Shown: piece after piece, positions 1 to 8,045 of the stretch | Layout: each line of letters opens with the position of its first letter | How positions within the stretch are numbered: position 1 is the first letter of the stretch | Source: Shewanella sediminis HAW-EB3 | Lineage (GTDB): Bacteria; Pseudomonadota; Gammaproteobacteria; Enterobacterales; Shewanellaceae | Direction: 5' to 3' | DNA: 64,000 nt | NCBI RefSeq assembly: GCF_000018025.1 | Contig: NC_009831.1 | Span: 1,612,001 to 1,676,000 of the forward strand | The notes under the pieces: generated by a model | What the model was told of the DNA's origin: nothing | Seen by the model: the letters and a program-made list of their open reading frames with translations, nothing else | Databases searched by the model: none | Position numbers and translations under genes: made by a program

Positions 1-1
1 C

Positions 2-682
2 GCGGCTTACCTGATGAAGCGCCACCATATTAAGCCCAACCTGGATGAAGAGCTCGATATCGGTGCCAGCCATAAGAGTAGTTCAAACCATATTCAGGTA
101 GATTATTTTGGCGTACTCAGAGCCTGGCTATGGTTGAACGTGACACTGATTATTGGTTACTTTATCGATCTGGCGATGCAGGAGGCCGGACTTAAGTTGC
201 CTATGTTTGTTGCCTGTCTGCTCTCCGGTATTATTATCGGCAATGTCGGCCGTGCACTTTTGAATAGGAAGAAGGACAGAGACCTTACCTATGTGGAGGA
301 GGCTTCCAGAGGATTATCATTAATTCAGGATATCTGTTTAGGTATGTTCTTAACGATGGCGCTGATGAGCCTGAAGATATGGGAGCTCGAGGGCAGTCTA
401 TTTTATATTTCGGTCGTGATGTCGATACAGGTACTGTTGTCGGTGTTGTTTACCGTCTTTATCGTATTCCGAGCCATGGGCAAAGATTATGAGGCGGCGG
501 TTATCTGCTCCGGCTTCGGCGGGGTAACCTTAGGCTCTACGGCTACGGCTATCGTAAATATGACGGCGGTATCTCAACAATATGGTGCGGCGCACAGAGC
601 TTTTATCATCGTGCCTTTAGTGTGTGGTTTCTTCATCGATATCATCAATGCGATGATCATTAATTTGTTTGTAAGCTTTTAG
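2..682 (+). CDS. gltS: Sodium/glutamate symporter GltS, C-terminal part (5' end outside the window)
   Basis: Inner-membrane Na+-coupled glutamate symporter. The reading frame is open from base 2, so only the C-terminal ~226 residues are present. The segment has several hydrophobic helices separated by short loops and a Gly/Ser/Thr-rich stretch (GFGGVTLGSTATAIVNM) typical of the second reentrant region in the ESS/GltS family. It ends with a hydrophobic helix and a short tail. The gene converges on the NUDIX gene, with a perfect 13-bp stem-loop between them. Family assignment is from motif recognition; the start codon cannot be seen. Confidence 0.85.
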   Translation, partial: AAYLMKRHHIKPNLDEELDIGASHKSSSNHIQVDYFGVLRAWLWLNVTLIIGYFIDLAMQEAGLKLPMFVACLLSGIIIGNVGRALLNRKKDRDLTYVEEASRGLSLIQDICLGMFLTMALMSLKIWELEGSLFYISVVMSIQVLLSVLFTVFIVFRAMGKDYEAAVICSGFGGVTLGSTATAIVNMTAVSQQYGAAHRAFIIVPLVCGFFIDIINAMIINLFVSF

Positions 683-739
683 TTTGTACGCTTTTTTGCG
701 AAATTTGTTTTACCTGGGGGGCTTAAAGACTTGATAAAT

Positions 740-772
740 GGTGATATCGATAACATAGCTATCGATATCACC
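740..772. terminator. Perfect 13-bp stem-loop between convergent gltS and NUDIX genes
   Basis: GGTGATATCGATA at 740-752 pairs perfectly with TATCGATATCACC at 760-772 across a 7-nt loop. It lies between two convergent genes. There is no long T-run on either side, so it may be a weak bidirectional terminator or an mRNA 3'-end stabiliser. The structure is seen directly; the function is inferred. Confidence 0.55.
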
Positions 773-795
773 TTGAGCCCTGCCGTCACCGCCGG

Positions 796-1317
796 TTACC
801 CTTGAATGAGTTCGTCCACAATCAGTTTCAGCAGGAAGGTTTCCCGTTCGATTGACATCCCTTTCTTTGGGCTGTTAGCCATGGTGTGCTCGTTATGGGC
901 TATTGCCTCATGAATATTAATCCATACCGGTTCCATGCCGTTTTGTATCTCATGCTCTTCCAGTCGAGTCTCGCCTAACTCAGGGTGGATATTGCACACA
1001 TAGCAGTAAGACTGCATATGTACGATATCGTGATCATTTTTATACCAAGGCCGGTACTCTTCGTATAAACCAAACTCACTCATAACCTCAATATGTTGAG
1101 CGCCGGTTTCCTCTTCTAACTCACGGAGTAATCCAGCTTCAATCTCTTCGCCGTCATCGATACCACCACCAGGAATACTGTAATCATGATAACGCTCAGT
1201 GTAGAGCATTAAGATATTCTCACCGTCTAAAATGATGCCTCGGGCGGCCTTACGGTGGAACTGCTTGCCTTCGAGAGTTTGAATATCGGGGTGAATAGTG
1301 GATTTTAATAGGCGCAT
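796..1317 (-). CDS. NUDIX hydrolase
   Basis: Predicted Mg2+-dependent pyrophosphohydrolase of nucleoside diphosphate-linked substrates, 173 aa, cytoplasmic. A complete Nudix box (G-x5-E-x7-RE-U-x-EE-x-G-U) is readable around residues 52-74 (GIDDGEEIEAGLLRELEEETG). The flanking beta strands of the fold are also recognisable (ARGIILDGENILMLYTERYHDYSIPGGG). The substrate cannot be deduced. No good Shine-Dalgarno sequence is seen before the chosen ATG, but the fold requires nearly the whole ORF. The gene lies downstream of, and in the same direction as, the TrmK-like gene across a ~180 bp gap. Confidence 0.85.
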   Translation of the reverse strand: MRLLKSTIHPDIQTLEGKQFHRKAARGIILDGENILMLYTERYHDYSIPGGGIDDGEEIEAGLLRELEEETGAQHIEVMSEFGLYEEYRPWYKNDHDIVHMQSYCYVCNIHPELGETRLEEHEIQNGMEPVWINIHEAIAHNEHTMANSPKKGMSIERETFLLKLIVDELIQG

Positions 1318-1500
1318 GAAAATATCTGGTGCCGGAACGAGGATAATGGGCTGCGAGTATAACTCAGAGTCTTGAATGGCGTATGCTTTTCTTGAATAAA
1401 CGCTGCAAGCCGGAGACCTCTTAAACAGGTTTGAGGGGACCGGGCCTGTGAAGCCCCTTTGTGATGTAAGTTAACCTGAACTCGGGTTAACTCATCCGGA

Positions 1501-2220
1501 TTATTTAATGCGCTTTTCCAGTGCGCGATAGTCATCGATGATCTGCGCCAACATATCGGCATCCTCGCCGGCACTTTTTTGCATGCGTTCATAATGCAAT
1601 ATCGTTTTATACAGGTATTGTTTGTCCGCATCCTGAGACAGGTTCCACATGATAGAACCGACGTTCACGATGGCTTGCTCGCAGTCTGTAGACAGATGCA
1701 TTATTTCATAGAAACGTTTGTTCTCCTGAATAAGACATTCATTGACCAGACCCAACTTCAGTTGACCTAAGTGCTGCCTGAGTTTGTAGTTGTGGTGAAC
1801 CGGGCAGAGGATAAACTCAAAATGTTTGCTTGGGTAGTTAGTCATAATTGAGCCGATTAACTCGATAAGCAACTCACCTCCGACCCCTGCAATGATGATT
1901 AGATGTGACTCACAATCGTCAAAATCAGCGATAGGCAGATGTGCCACATCAATACAGTGAACTTGCCAATGACTCGTCTGCATTTCATCAGCCGAGGAAG
2001 TGTCATCGCTTAATTGGTCTGAGGGGAAAAAGCGGGTGAGTTTTTTTTCGAGATCCATCATCAGCTCATCGACCACATCGACGAAGTGAATGGTGCCTGC
2101 AGCGCCTCTTTGAAGGAGTCTGGCACCAAGCAGCCCATGATCACAACAACAATCCCAAATATGGTCATAGTGATTGTTTATCATCTTGTCTATCTGACTC
2201 AATCGCTGGCTGATTTTCAC
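1501..2220 (-). CDS. TrmK-like tRNA (adenine-N1)-methyltransferase family protein
   Basis: SAM-dependent methyltransferase of the TrmK (DUF633/COG2384) family, 239 aa; characterised members methylate A22 of tRNA. The N-terminus has the family layout RLSQIDKMI...IWDCCCDHGLLGARLL, where the Asp/Cys-Asp-His-Gly segment is the SAM-binding motif I. A second motif (HLIIIAGVGGELLIELI, about residues 120-136) matches the family's catalytic strand IAGMGG. The GTG start at 2220 is preceded by a strong GGAGGA ribosome-binding site. Substrate is assigned by family only. Confidence 0.75.
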   Translation of the reverse strand: MKISQRLSQIDKMINNHYDHIWDCCCDHGLLGARLLQRGAAGTIHFVDVVDELMMDLEKKLTRFFPSDQLSDDTSSADEMQTSHWQVHCIDVAHLPIADFDDCESHLIIIAGVGGELLIELIGSIMTNYPSKHFEFILCPVHHNYKLRQHLGQLKLGLVNECLIQENKRFYEIMHLSTDCEQAIVNVGSIMWNLSQDADKQYLYKTILHYERMQKSAGEDADMLAQIIDDYRALEKRIK

Positions 2221-2311
2221 GGCGTCCTCCTGTTATACCCATCTCATTAAATCCGTATTCAATGACCTGAGAGGATCCCGCTCAAAGAGCAGTTATTCAA
2301 CAGGCTAGGTA

Positions 2312-2330
2312 TTATACCGGTTGGTATTAT
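2312..2330. repeat. Dispersed palindromic repeat, copy 1 (ATACCGGTTGGTAT variant)
   Basis: One of seven copies in this window of a near-palindrome with consensus TTATACCGATTGGTATTA. This copy reads TTATACCGGTTGGTATTAT. It lies in the 276-bp gap upstream of the TrmK-like gene. Elsewhere in the window the same sequence forms the ends of a MITE-like element (58659-58930). Confidence 0.7.
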
Positions 2331-2496
2331 CACAATAGGCTATTGTATCGCTTTTCTCCATTATAACTATTGAGAAAGTTAGTATTGTGAACTTAGATCT
2401 TGTAAGCATAGAGCTTGTAAGCACTGGCAGGCCGGGTGCCCGCTTTAGCTACTCTCCCCAATGAGCAGCGAGGTGAGTGGGGGGGCGATATCTAGC

Positions 2497-2757
2497 TTAC
2501 ATTATCTTGATGATGTCGACGATACTCACAGCTCTGCCTTCACTGAGCTCTGTTTGAGTTTTAACGTCTGTTACTTTCACCTTATCGCCGCCGAAATAAG
2601 CCTTTACATCATTTGAAGAAGGCATTCTGACATCTTGGCCAACCTCTGCTTGGGTCCTTGTTATCGTTCCGGTTTCTTGTAGCACCGAGTGGCTTTTAGA
2701 GTTGATTAAGTTGATGGCGGTGGATAGTAAAATGATTATAGCTATCAGCAGTTTCAT
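2497..2757 (-). CDS. Small exported or membrane-anchored protein of unknown function
   Basis: Predicted 86-residue protein starting at an internal ATG with a lysine followed by a long hydrophobic stretch (MKLLIAIIILLSTAINLI), typical of a signal peptide or N-terminal anchor. The frame stays open upstream to 2823, but that extension has no ribosome-binding site and would bury the hydrophobic segment. The remainder is polar with no cysteines and ends in a beta-prone segment (GRAVSIVDIIKIM). No family is recognised. It stands alone between the TrmK-like gene and a zinc-ribbon gene. Confidence 0.5.
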   Translation of the reverse strand: MKLLIAIIILLSTAINLINSKSHSVLQETGTITRTQAEVGQDVRMPSSNDVKAYFGGDKVKVTDVKTQTELSEGRAVSIVDIIKIM

Positions 2758-3040
2758 ATTTATTGATATGTTTTGTTGGCAGTGAGTATGTAAGATGATG
2801 AATGGGTTATCTTTAAGAGTCATTTGAATGAGTCTTGGTGATCCATAGAGAAGGAGGCAGGGATTAAGTGGAATAGATAAGGGGAACTCAGAGATTAAGT
2901 GGAGTAGAGAGGGAAGTGTATTGAGGGGAACTGCAGATTTAATGACTTGCCTGGATAAAGATAAGACGATTGCCGAAACTACGTAGAGCCACGAATTATC
3001 TATTCAGGCAAGATCAAACCAGGACCCCGCTGTATATTGC

Positions 3041-3280
3041 TTAAAGCATTAACTCTATCTCTAGCTCAATGTCGGTACAGTGCTTGTTGCAGAACACCCC
3101 ATATTTTTTCTCTGTCCCATTTTCTGTTGGAACTATCAGCTTCAAGGGTTGTTTGCAGGTTTCACAAAGTACGGTATTGCCTTTAAACAGACGTTTAATC
3201 AAGTTCTTCTGTTCATTAAAAGACTTCGCGGTTGTCTTATTGATGTTTGAAAAATCGATTTTTTGAGTCTCAGTAGTCAT
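3041..3280 (-). CDS. Small zinc-ribbon-like protein
   Basis: Predicted cytoplasmic 79-aa protein. The C-terminal half holds CETC (about residues 39-42) and a second pair CNKHC about 24 residues later, with a lysine/glycine-rich turn between, which resembles a treble-clef or zinc-ribbon metal site. The N-terminal half is charged and probably helical. No specific family is recognised. Single gene with no clear partner. The start is the first ATG; the Shine-Dalgarno sequence is weak. Confidence 0.55.
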   Translation of the reverse strand: MTTETQKIDFSNINKTTAKSFNEQKNLIKRLFKGNTVLCETCKQPLKLIVPTENGTEKKYGVFCNKHCTDIELEIELML

Positions 3281-3536
3281 AAGGTGATCTTATATTTTTA
3301 GATATTAATAGGAGTATATCCTTAGCTTGGGCTTTGATGAAACGGATTTTAATGAAATTCAGTGATAGCCGGACTTTTTTGTACCGCCTCCGTTAGCAAA
3401 TGTTCGAGAATTTGAGCTTTAAGACTCATACTTAAGTTGTATTTTGGTATCTGCAGCGAATAACTCTGATAATCTAATATACAATTTCAATAAATTTAAT
3501 GAGTTATATTAATAGGTATTAGCCTAGGGAGGAAAA

Positions 3537-4283
3537 ATGCTACGAGCCGCTTGTGCCTTACTCTGTTTTTCCTGCCTGATGCTCCAAGCCGGAGAACTTA
3601 AGGTTGAAGTGCTTGAGGTTCAAGGGCTTGAGATTGAGGAGCTTGAGGTTATTGCCATGGATTATGCGCCATTTACCTCTGAAACCTCTGATGACAATGG
3701 TCTGGCATTTAAGTTGTTGAGTGATGCCTTGTCACAGAGTGCTACCTTGGTGAAACCTCAGTTTTTGTCGGCTGCGCGGGCACATCGAATGGTTCAGGAG
3801 GGGAAGTGGTGTGCCAGCTTTTACCCACCGCAAAGCCCGAACGATGATCACCGCCTTATCGGGTTAGCGGATGAACCGATAAAGTTGGGTTTATATCGGC
3901 GCCGGGAAGAGGCACCATTTGTCTGGAATAGCCTGACTGAATTAGCGGGTAAGCGAGTGGCCTATTTCAGGGCGTTAGAGCGTGATGGCCTTGGCTTTGA
4001 GATGACACAGGCCGGTATGGATATTTTTAGTGTCGAAACCACCAGACAAGGTGTTCAACTTCTTGCTAAGGGGAGGGTGGATTATGCCTTTGGTGACCAA
4101 ACTTCAGGCCCTGCCTTAATGAAGCAATTGGGACTGGATCCGGGTGACTACCAATTTTCTGAAACGGTTTTCAGAGATCTCCCGGTCGCTATCTGGTTAA
4201 ATCTGACTTGTCCACAAGCTCTATCTGCATTTCACTATCTCGAAAGCCATGGGTACATACAGATCGATATAGATAAACGATAG
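3537..4283 (+). CDS. Periplasmic solute-binding-like protein (SBP_bac_3 type)
   Basis: Predicted 248-aa secreted protein of the amino-acid-binding-protein-like family (SBP_bac_3) without an adjacent ABC permease. A hydrophobic signal segment occupies residues 1-18. The fold begins at VIAMDYAPFTSETSDDNGLAFKLLSDAL, the usual first strand and helix of these proteins, and continues with ELAGKRVAYFRALERDG. The start has a clear ribosome-binding site (GGGAGGAA). Orphan proteins of this kind in Shewanella and Vibrio often act as sensors or have unknown roles. Odd feature: a Glu/Val/Leu-rich quasi-repeat at residues 20-38 between the signal peptide and the domain. Confidence 0.7.
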   Translation: MLRAACALLCFSCLMLQAGELKVEVLEVQGLEIEELEVIAMDYAPFTSETSDDNGLAFKLLSDALSQSATLVKPQFLSAARAHRMVQEGKWCASFYPPQSPNDDHRLIGLADEPIKLGLYRRREEAPFVWNSLTELAGKRVAYFRALERDGLGFEMTQAGMDIFSVETTRQGVQLLAKGRVDYAFGDQTSGPALMKQLGLDPGDYQFSETVFRDLPVAIWLNLTCPQALSAFHYLESHGYIQIDIDKR

Positions 4284-4471
4284 ATATCATGTTAATCGAG
4301 AGGCCACGGTCCTGCTTTCGTCATGCCTCCTCCCTTAGTTAACTTCTTAGCATACTTGTCGCCAGTAGCTGAAATATCTAAAATACCCGCTTAGAATGCG
4401 ATATCGCTACGGTTTGACGCTAAAGCTTCAAAATTCCTTTATAAAAACAGTTAACAGAAGATCTGCATATT

Positions 4472-4651
4472 ATGTCAAAAGAAGAAAATACCGATAAGAA
4501 CAGTGGCTCATCGATTGATGACGCACCAGTCGACGTTCAGTTGGCTGTCGACCTTATCTACCTTTTTGAGAGTAATGAGATAGACCCCCAAGTTGCGCTG
4601 TCAGCATTGGAGATAGTTAAGTCAGATCTGATGGCCAAGTTGTCCAAGTAA
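4472..4651 (+). CDS. YbaM-like small protein (DUF2496)
   Basis: A 59-codon gene encoding a small acidic cytoplasmic protein. The segment DDAPVDVQLAVDLIYLFE followed by NEIDPQVALSALEIVKSDL matches the pattern of the YbaM/DUF2496 family as I recall it from enterobacteria (PDDVKLAVDLI...ALDIVKRD). Function is unknown. The start ATG follows an A-rich leader with only a weak Shine-Dalgarno sequence (AGAAG). The N-terminal ~17 residues are a polar extension. It is probably monocistronic. Confidence 0.7.
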   Translation: MSKEENTDKNSGSSIDDAPVDVQLAVDLIYLFESNEIDPQVALSALEIVKSDLMAKLSK

Positions 4652-4819
4652 GTAGTCGAAATAAACGCTCTAAGTTAAGTTGTACAAATAAACTCGCTTC
4701 CTTATTCTTCAGACTCAAATTTAGTTAGCCCATCTTTTAAATCTTGTCCGGTGGTGATTCTATGACCACTGCTTTGATGAAAGTTATTTCAGTCAAGCAC
4801 GGTCTCTTATCACATGAAT

Positions 4820-4896
4820 GGTTCGGCTCTTTTCGGCGCTCCGCTCACAATCCGTAAGAGACAGTATAAGAGACTGTGAGCGGAGACAGCCGAACC
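4820..4896. promoter_or_regulatory. Large two-part inverted repeat immediately upstream of a small basic ORF
   Basis: GGTTCGGCT (4820-4828) pairs with AGCCGAACC (4888-4896). An inner perfect 11-bp arm CTCCGCTCACA (4839-4849) pairs with TGTGAGCGGAG (4875-4885). Together they form a 77-nt interrupted hairpin ending 4 nt before the GAGGAG ribosome-binding site of the next gene. Its position suggests a 5'-UTR regulatory fold or a terminator for upstream transcripts. There is no T-tract, so attenuation is only inferred. Confidence 0.5.
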
Positions 4897-4911
4897 GCTT
4901 GAGGAGTGAAT

Positions 4912-5172
4912 ATGTGCAGCACGCCTAAAACGAATTTGACAGCTAAAATGCCCAAGACGCCATTTCGAAGTTTTATGGCGAGCATGACTCTTACCCAACG
5001 TAAACGTTTTGCAGAGGTGGCGAATCGAGCCGAAGAGCGTCGTGAGATTAGAGAGCATTATCGTCAGCGCGCTGAGCAAAAAACACAGAACCGGGGTCAG
5101 TTTCAAGCCGCTCCAAGTTTATTCCAACGGATTAAATTGTTTTGCGACCAAACGATTAAACTGATGGGGTGA
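4912..5172 (+). CDS. Small basic protein of unknown function
   Basis: Predicted 86-residue, strongly basic, helix-rich cytoplasmic protein with an Arg/Glu-rich middle (RKRFAEVANRAEERREIREHYRQRAEQK) that could form a coiled coil or bind nucleic acid. The ATG at 4912 is chosen over the in-frame GTG at 4906 because GAGGAG (4901-4906) sits 5 nt before it. The gene directly follows a large inverted repeat. No family is recognised. An overlapping antisense frame across it is ignored because it lacks a start context. Confidence 0.55.
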   Translation: MCSTPKTNLTAKMPKTPFRSFMASMTLTQRKRFAEVANRAEERREIREHYRQRAEQKTQNRGQFQAAPSLFQRIKLFCDQTIKLMG

Positions 5173-5224
5173 GCGCTGTCAATAATCCAGATACAGGGAG
5201 TGTTTAAACCTCTATTTACTGCCT

Positions 5225-5881
5225 TTAAATCGGCAGATGCCCCACTTTAACGAAAATGACCGTCTCCTGTTTCACAAAAGGATGATGCTCACTCAGGTGC
5301 GGACTACGGATCCAGGTGTGTGTCGGGTACTGGCCGTGCTCATCTTCAAACTGCCCTGACAGCACCAATATCTCTTCGCCACCAAAATGTCGGTGAGACT
5401 GAAAAACCTCATCGGCAGGCCATTTGACTAATGCGGTATGTTGCCCCTCAAAATCATGCAGTGACATGACTTTAAGTCCGCCAATTCCTGCTTGCCATGG
5501 CAGGGCACGGGTATCGATACGCACTCGCTCTGTATCGTTAGGGTCAAACTGATTTAGTTTGACGAATAAGGTGCAGCCAGCCGTGCTGAAAGGACGATGA
5601 GAGCTGCTAGGTGGATTACGGATATAGGTGCCTTGGGGATAATCACCATCTTCATCGGAAAAGGTGCCTGCTAAGACAAATATCTCCTCACCCATTGGGT
5701 GGCTATGAGCACTGAAATGCGAACCCGCCTGATAACGAACTATGCTGGTGGCATGGCCACTCTCCAGGTTCTCCCTCGCCAGAGGCTTGCGGGTGACACC
5801 TTCGAGTGGGCTGGGAAGCCAATCTAAGGTGTTTGAGTCGAGCACGACTCTTTTAGAAAAATCCAGATTGAGATGCTGCAT
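5225..5881 (-). CDS. ChrR-like double-cupin protein
   Basis: 218-aa protein made of two tandem cupin domains (about residues 25-110 and 130-215) related to the C-terminal cupin of anti-sigma factor ChrR. Each repeat carries the cupin metal pattern: [37 protein letters not shown] in the first and [37 protein letters not shown] in the second, with His/Glu metal ligands present in both. It lacks the N-terminal zinc-binding anti-sigma domain of ChrR, so it is more likely an enzyme or metal/oxidant sensor. A good ribosome-binding site (AGGTGA) precedes the ATG. It lies 59 bp downstream of the co-directional SDR gene, so the two are possibly one operon. Confidence 0.8.
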   Translation of the reverse strand: [218 protein letters not shown]

Positions 5882-5940
5882 ATGTCACCTGTGTTATCTC
5901 TTATGTTACCCGAAGCCCGAAGCATAATATTGGTTTAGCC

Positions 5941-6732
5941 TTAATTGCGGCCAGCCATCACGCCACCATCGATATCCCATATTGCCCCAGTAACCCAGTC
6001 ACTGTCACCGGAAAGCAGAAAACTTATGCTGTTGGCAATGTCTGTCGGCTTCCCAATTCGGCCAATAGGGTGGAAACTATTAAAGCCTGCCAGGGCTTCA
6101 TCCATCTGTAACGGATCGATAAAGGTATTGTAAATCGGCGTCTTAACCACGGCTGGAGAGACGGCGTTTACCCGGATATTAAAGTCAGCCAGCTCCATTG
6201 CCATATGTTGGGTTAATGCATGCAACCCGGCTTTGGCCATCGAGTATGCGGAAGATGGGGTGGCTTTTATCGCCTGCTTGGCCCACATAGAGCCGATATT
6301 CACTATGTTGCCACCGCCATTTTTTATCATATTTTTAGCCACCGCTTGAGAGATAATAAAGGTCGCCTTGTTCAGGCCCATATAGATTTCATAATCACTT
6401 TCACTATGCTCAACGAAAGGTTTTGGGTTGAAATACCCGGCGGCATTGACCAGGTAGCCTATGTTTGTTGTCGGTAGTTCCACAAAGTCTGTGATGCGCC
6501 GTAGATGGCTTGCTTGGGACAGGTCGGCCTGAATACCAGATGCTTTATCTTGGCCGACATTGGCGCTCTTGTTTAAGCTGTTGAGCTCAGTCAGTGCCCT
6601 ATCGAGTTTCACAGTATTATTGCCAACGATGACAACTTCAATACCTGCCTCGATGAGCTGCTTCGCCGTTTCAAACCCCATGCCGCTTGTGCCACCTATG
6701 ATGAGTGCCACACCTGTTTGAGTAAATTTCAT
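5941..6732 (-). CDS. SDR-family NAD(P)-dependent oxidoreductase
   Basis: 263-aa classical short-chain dehydrogenase/reductase. Visible motifs are the nucleotide-binding loop GGTSGMG (residues 13-19), the NAAG motif near residues 96-99, the catalytic Ser148, and Tyr163-x3-Lys167 (YSMAK). The C-terminal FLLSGDSDWVTGAIWDIDGG is typical of the family. The substrate is unknown. A good ribosome-binding site (AGGAAA) precedes the start. The gene is divergent from an HxlR regulator with an inverted repeat in the shared intergenic region, so it is probably that regulator's target, perhaps responding to quinones or aldehydes as other HxlR-controlled oxidoreductases do. Confidence 0.88.
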   Translation of the reverse strand: MKFTQTGVALIIGGTSGMGFETAKQLIEAGIEVVIVGNNTVKLDRALTELNSLNKSANVGQDKASGIQADLSQASHLRRITDFVELPTTNIGYLVNAAGYFNPKPFVEHSESDYEIYMGLNKATFIISQAVAKNMIKNGGGNIVNIGSMWAKQAIKATPSSAYSMAKAGLHALTQHMAMELADFNIRVNAVSPAVVKTPIYNTFIDPLQMDEALAGFNSFHPIGRIGKPTDIANSISFLLSGDSDWVTGAIWDIDGGVMAGRN

Positions 6733-6860
6733 AACTGATATTTCCTGTTTCTATTCGCTAAGCTCAGCATTGAGTCAGCCTAAAATTGATGATGGGCTAG
6801 CGGATGAAGCCAGCTCGCTAAGTGTGGTAATCTTAGGCTTCTCACCCAGATGAGAAAAGT

Positions 6861-6887
6861 AAGTACTAATTGGTTCGCTAGGTACTT
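6861..6887. promoter_or_regulatory. Candidate HxlR operator (AAGTAC-N15-GTACTT)
   Basis: AAGTACTA on the left and TAGGTACTT on the right form an inverted repeat in the 199-bp region between the divergent SDR and HxlR genes. GTAC-containing dyads are known operators of HxlR/DUF24 regulators. A further GGTAC lies at 6891. Binding by the adjacent regulator is inferred. Confidence 0.5.
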
Positions 6888-6931
6888 TTTGGTACATCTT
6901 TATGACTTTCAAAGAGAAATAAATTTAAAAT

Positions 6932-7252
6932 ATGCAGCAAAGAGTGATAGGTCCAAGTGAAAGCACCCGCATGGTCGAAACCATCGTCGGATGTAAATGG
7001 TCGCTGACCGTGTATCAATTATTGGATCAAGATATCAATCGACCCGGTGAGATGGTGCGTAGTGTCGAAGGTTTAACGACTAAGGTGCTTAATCAATGTT
7101 TGAAACGCAATGTCGAGTTCGGCATCTTAGAAAAAATAAGTTATCCGGAGATCCCGCCACGAGTCGAGTACCGCGTCACCTCATTTGGCGAGAAGTTTAT
7201 GACAATATTAGATGCGCTTAAGGTGCTGCAGGAAGAAATTGAAGTGCAATAA
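6932..7252 (+). CDS. HxlR-family (DUF24) transcriptional regulator
   Basis: 106-aa winged-helix regulator. The family signature is clear: IVGCKWSLTVYQLLDQDINRPGEMVRSVEGLTTKVLNQCLKRNVEFGILEK, followed by the wing VEYRVTSFGEKFMTILDAL. Members act as homodimers and often sense electrophiles through a cysteine. Here the usual N-terminal cysteine upstream of the helix is absent, but a Cys sits inside the VGCKW motif where Gly is more common, and a second occurs at LNQCLKR. It is divergent from the SDR gene and probably controls it and itself. Confidence 0.85.
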   Translation: MQQRVIGPSESTRMVETIVGCKWSLTVYQLLDQDINRPGEMVRSVEGLTTKVLNQCLKRNVEFGILEKISYPEIPPRVEYRVTSFGEKFMTILDALKVLQEEIEVQ

Positions 7253-7347
7253 TACCTAGTGGTTCTAGGCTCCAGCCGTCAGTTGCTAGGCTATTAATTT
7301 GGGGAAGTCCCCACACACTCGTTGGGCGCAGGAGAGAGGAGAGAAAA

Positions 7348-7650
7348 ATGAAAACAATAATACAGTGGTCAATGATGCTCATTTTACTATCCGCAGCTTC
7401 TGCATATGCAGATGATATCAGAACGAAGCAGAGAGAGTTGGACTCATTGTGTGAGGATGCCAGGCAAGAAAAATTGGCGCCGTTACGCGAAAAATACATA
7501 GAAGAGTGTGTAGAGAAGCAGGGGAAAGAGCGAGATTACTGCACACGGTTTTATCGGGACTATGGGGAGCGTTCGGGAAACAGACCAGCATTTTTCTATG
7601 ACCTGCCGGAATGCGTGAAAGTGTGGGAATTCAAAAAGAGCAGTCGCTAA
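7348..7650 (+). CDS. Small secreted cysteine-containing protein, unknown function
   Basis: 100-aa protein with a signal peptide (residues 1-21, cleavage after AYA). The mature part is charged and helical, with four cysteines (LCEDA, EECVEK, DYCTRF, PECVKV) that could form two disulfides in the periplasm. A strong purine-rich ribosome-binding site (GGAGAGAGGAGA) precedes the ATG. It starts 95 bp after the HxlR gene on the same strand but is probably independent. No family is recognised. Confidence 0.65.
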   Translation: MKTIIQWSMMLILLSAASAYADDIRTKQRELDSLCEDARQEKLAPLREKYIEECVEKQGKERDYCTRFYRDYGERSGNRPAFFYDLPECVKVWEFKKSSR

Positions 7651-8045
7651 GTATCAAGGAAGGTAACCTGAGTCACTTAGCAATATGTTGCAATAACCTG
7701 TACAAACAAGTCGCCGCCCTCTAGGGTTGGGCTGCACTAACGTACTGACTCTGTTACTGGAGTTACCTCTTAAAGCCTTATATTTCAAAGGCTCAAAATA
7801 CACTCATACACTTTCTGGAAAAAGGAGTCTGCTGGTAAAGGGGATATAAGCGCATTAGCCGCTAACAATTTCAGGCAATCCTAAATAGAACCGAGACCTT
7901 GATGAGAGCATTGTCATTGATAATATGCATTTTATTATCGGATAAACTTTCATTAGGGGATGCTATTCCGTTAAACTGGCTCTGTTTACATTTTTGCTAC
8001 ACAACTAGTGTTTATTCCTGATAGGTAAAAGAGCCGGGTGAGGGT
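7651..8045. other. Intergenic stretch, no gene seen
   Basis: About 395 bp between the small secreted protein and the PAS-GGDEF gene. It contains stop codons in all frames at short intervals and no strong hairpin with a T-tract. It probably contains the promoter of the GGDEF gene; no operator is identified. Confidence 0.4.

Noticed and set aside
1305..1631. 108-aa minus-strand ORF overlapping the TrmK and NUDIX genes
   Set aside because: It lies mainly across the ends of two well-supported genes and a short gap, is Arg/Cys/Ser-rich with no known motif, and has no ribosome-binding site.
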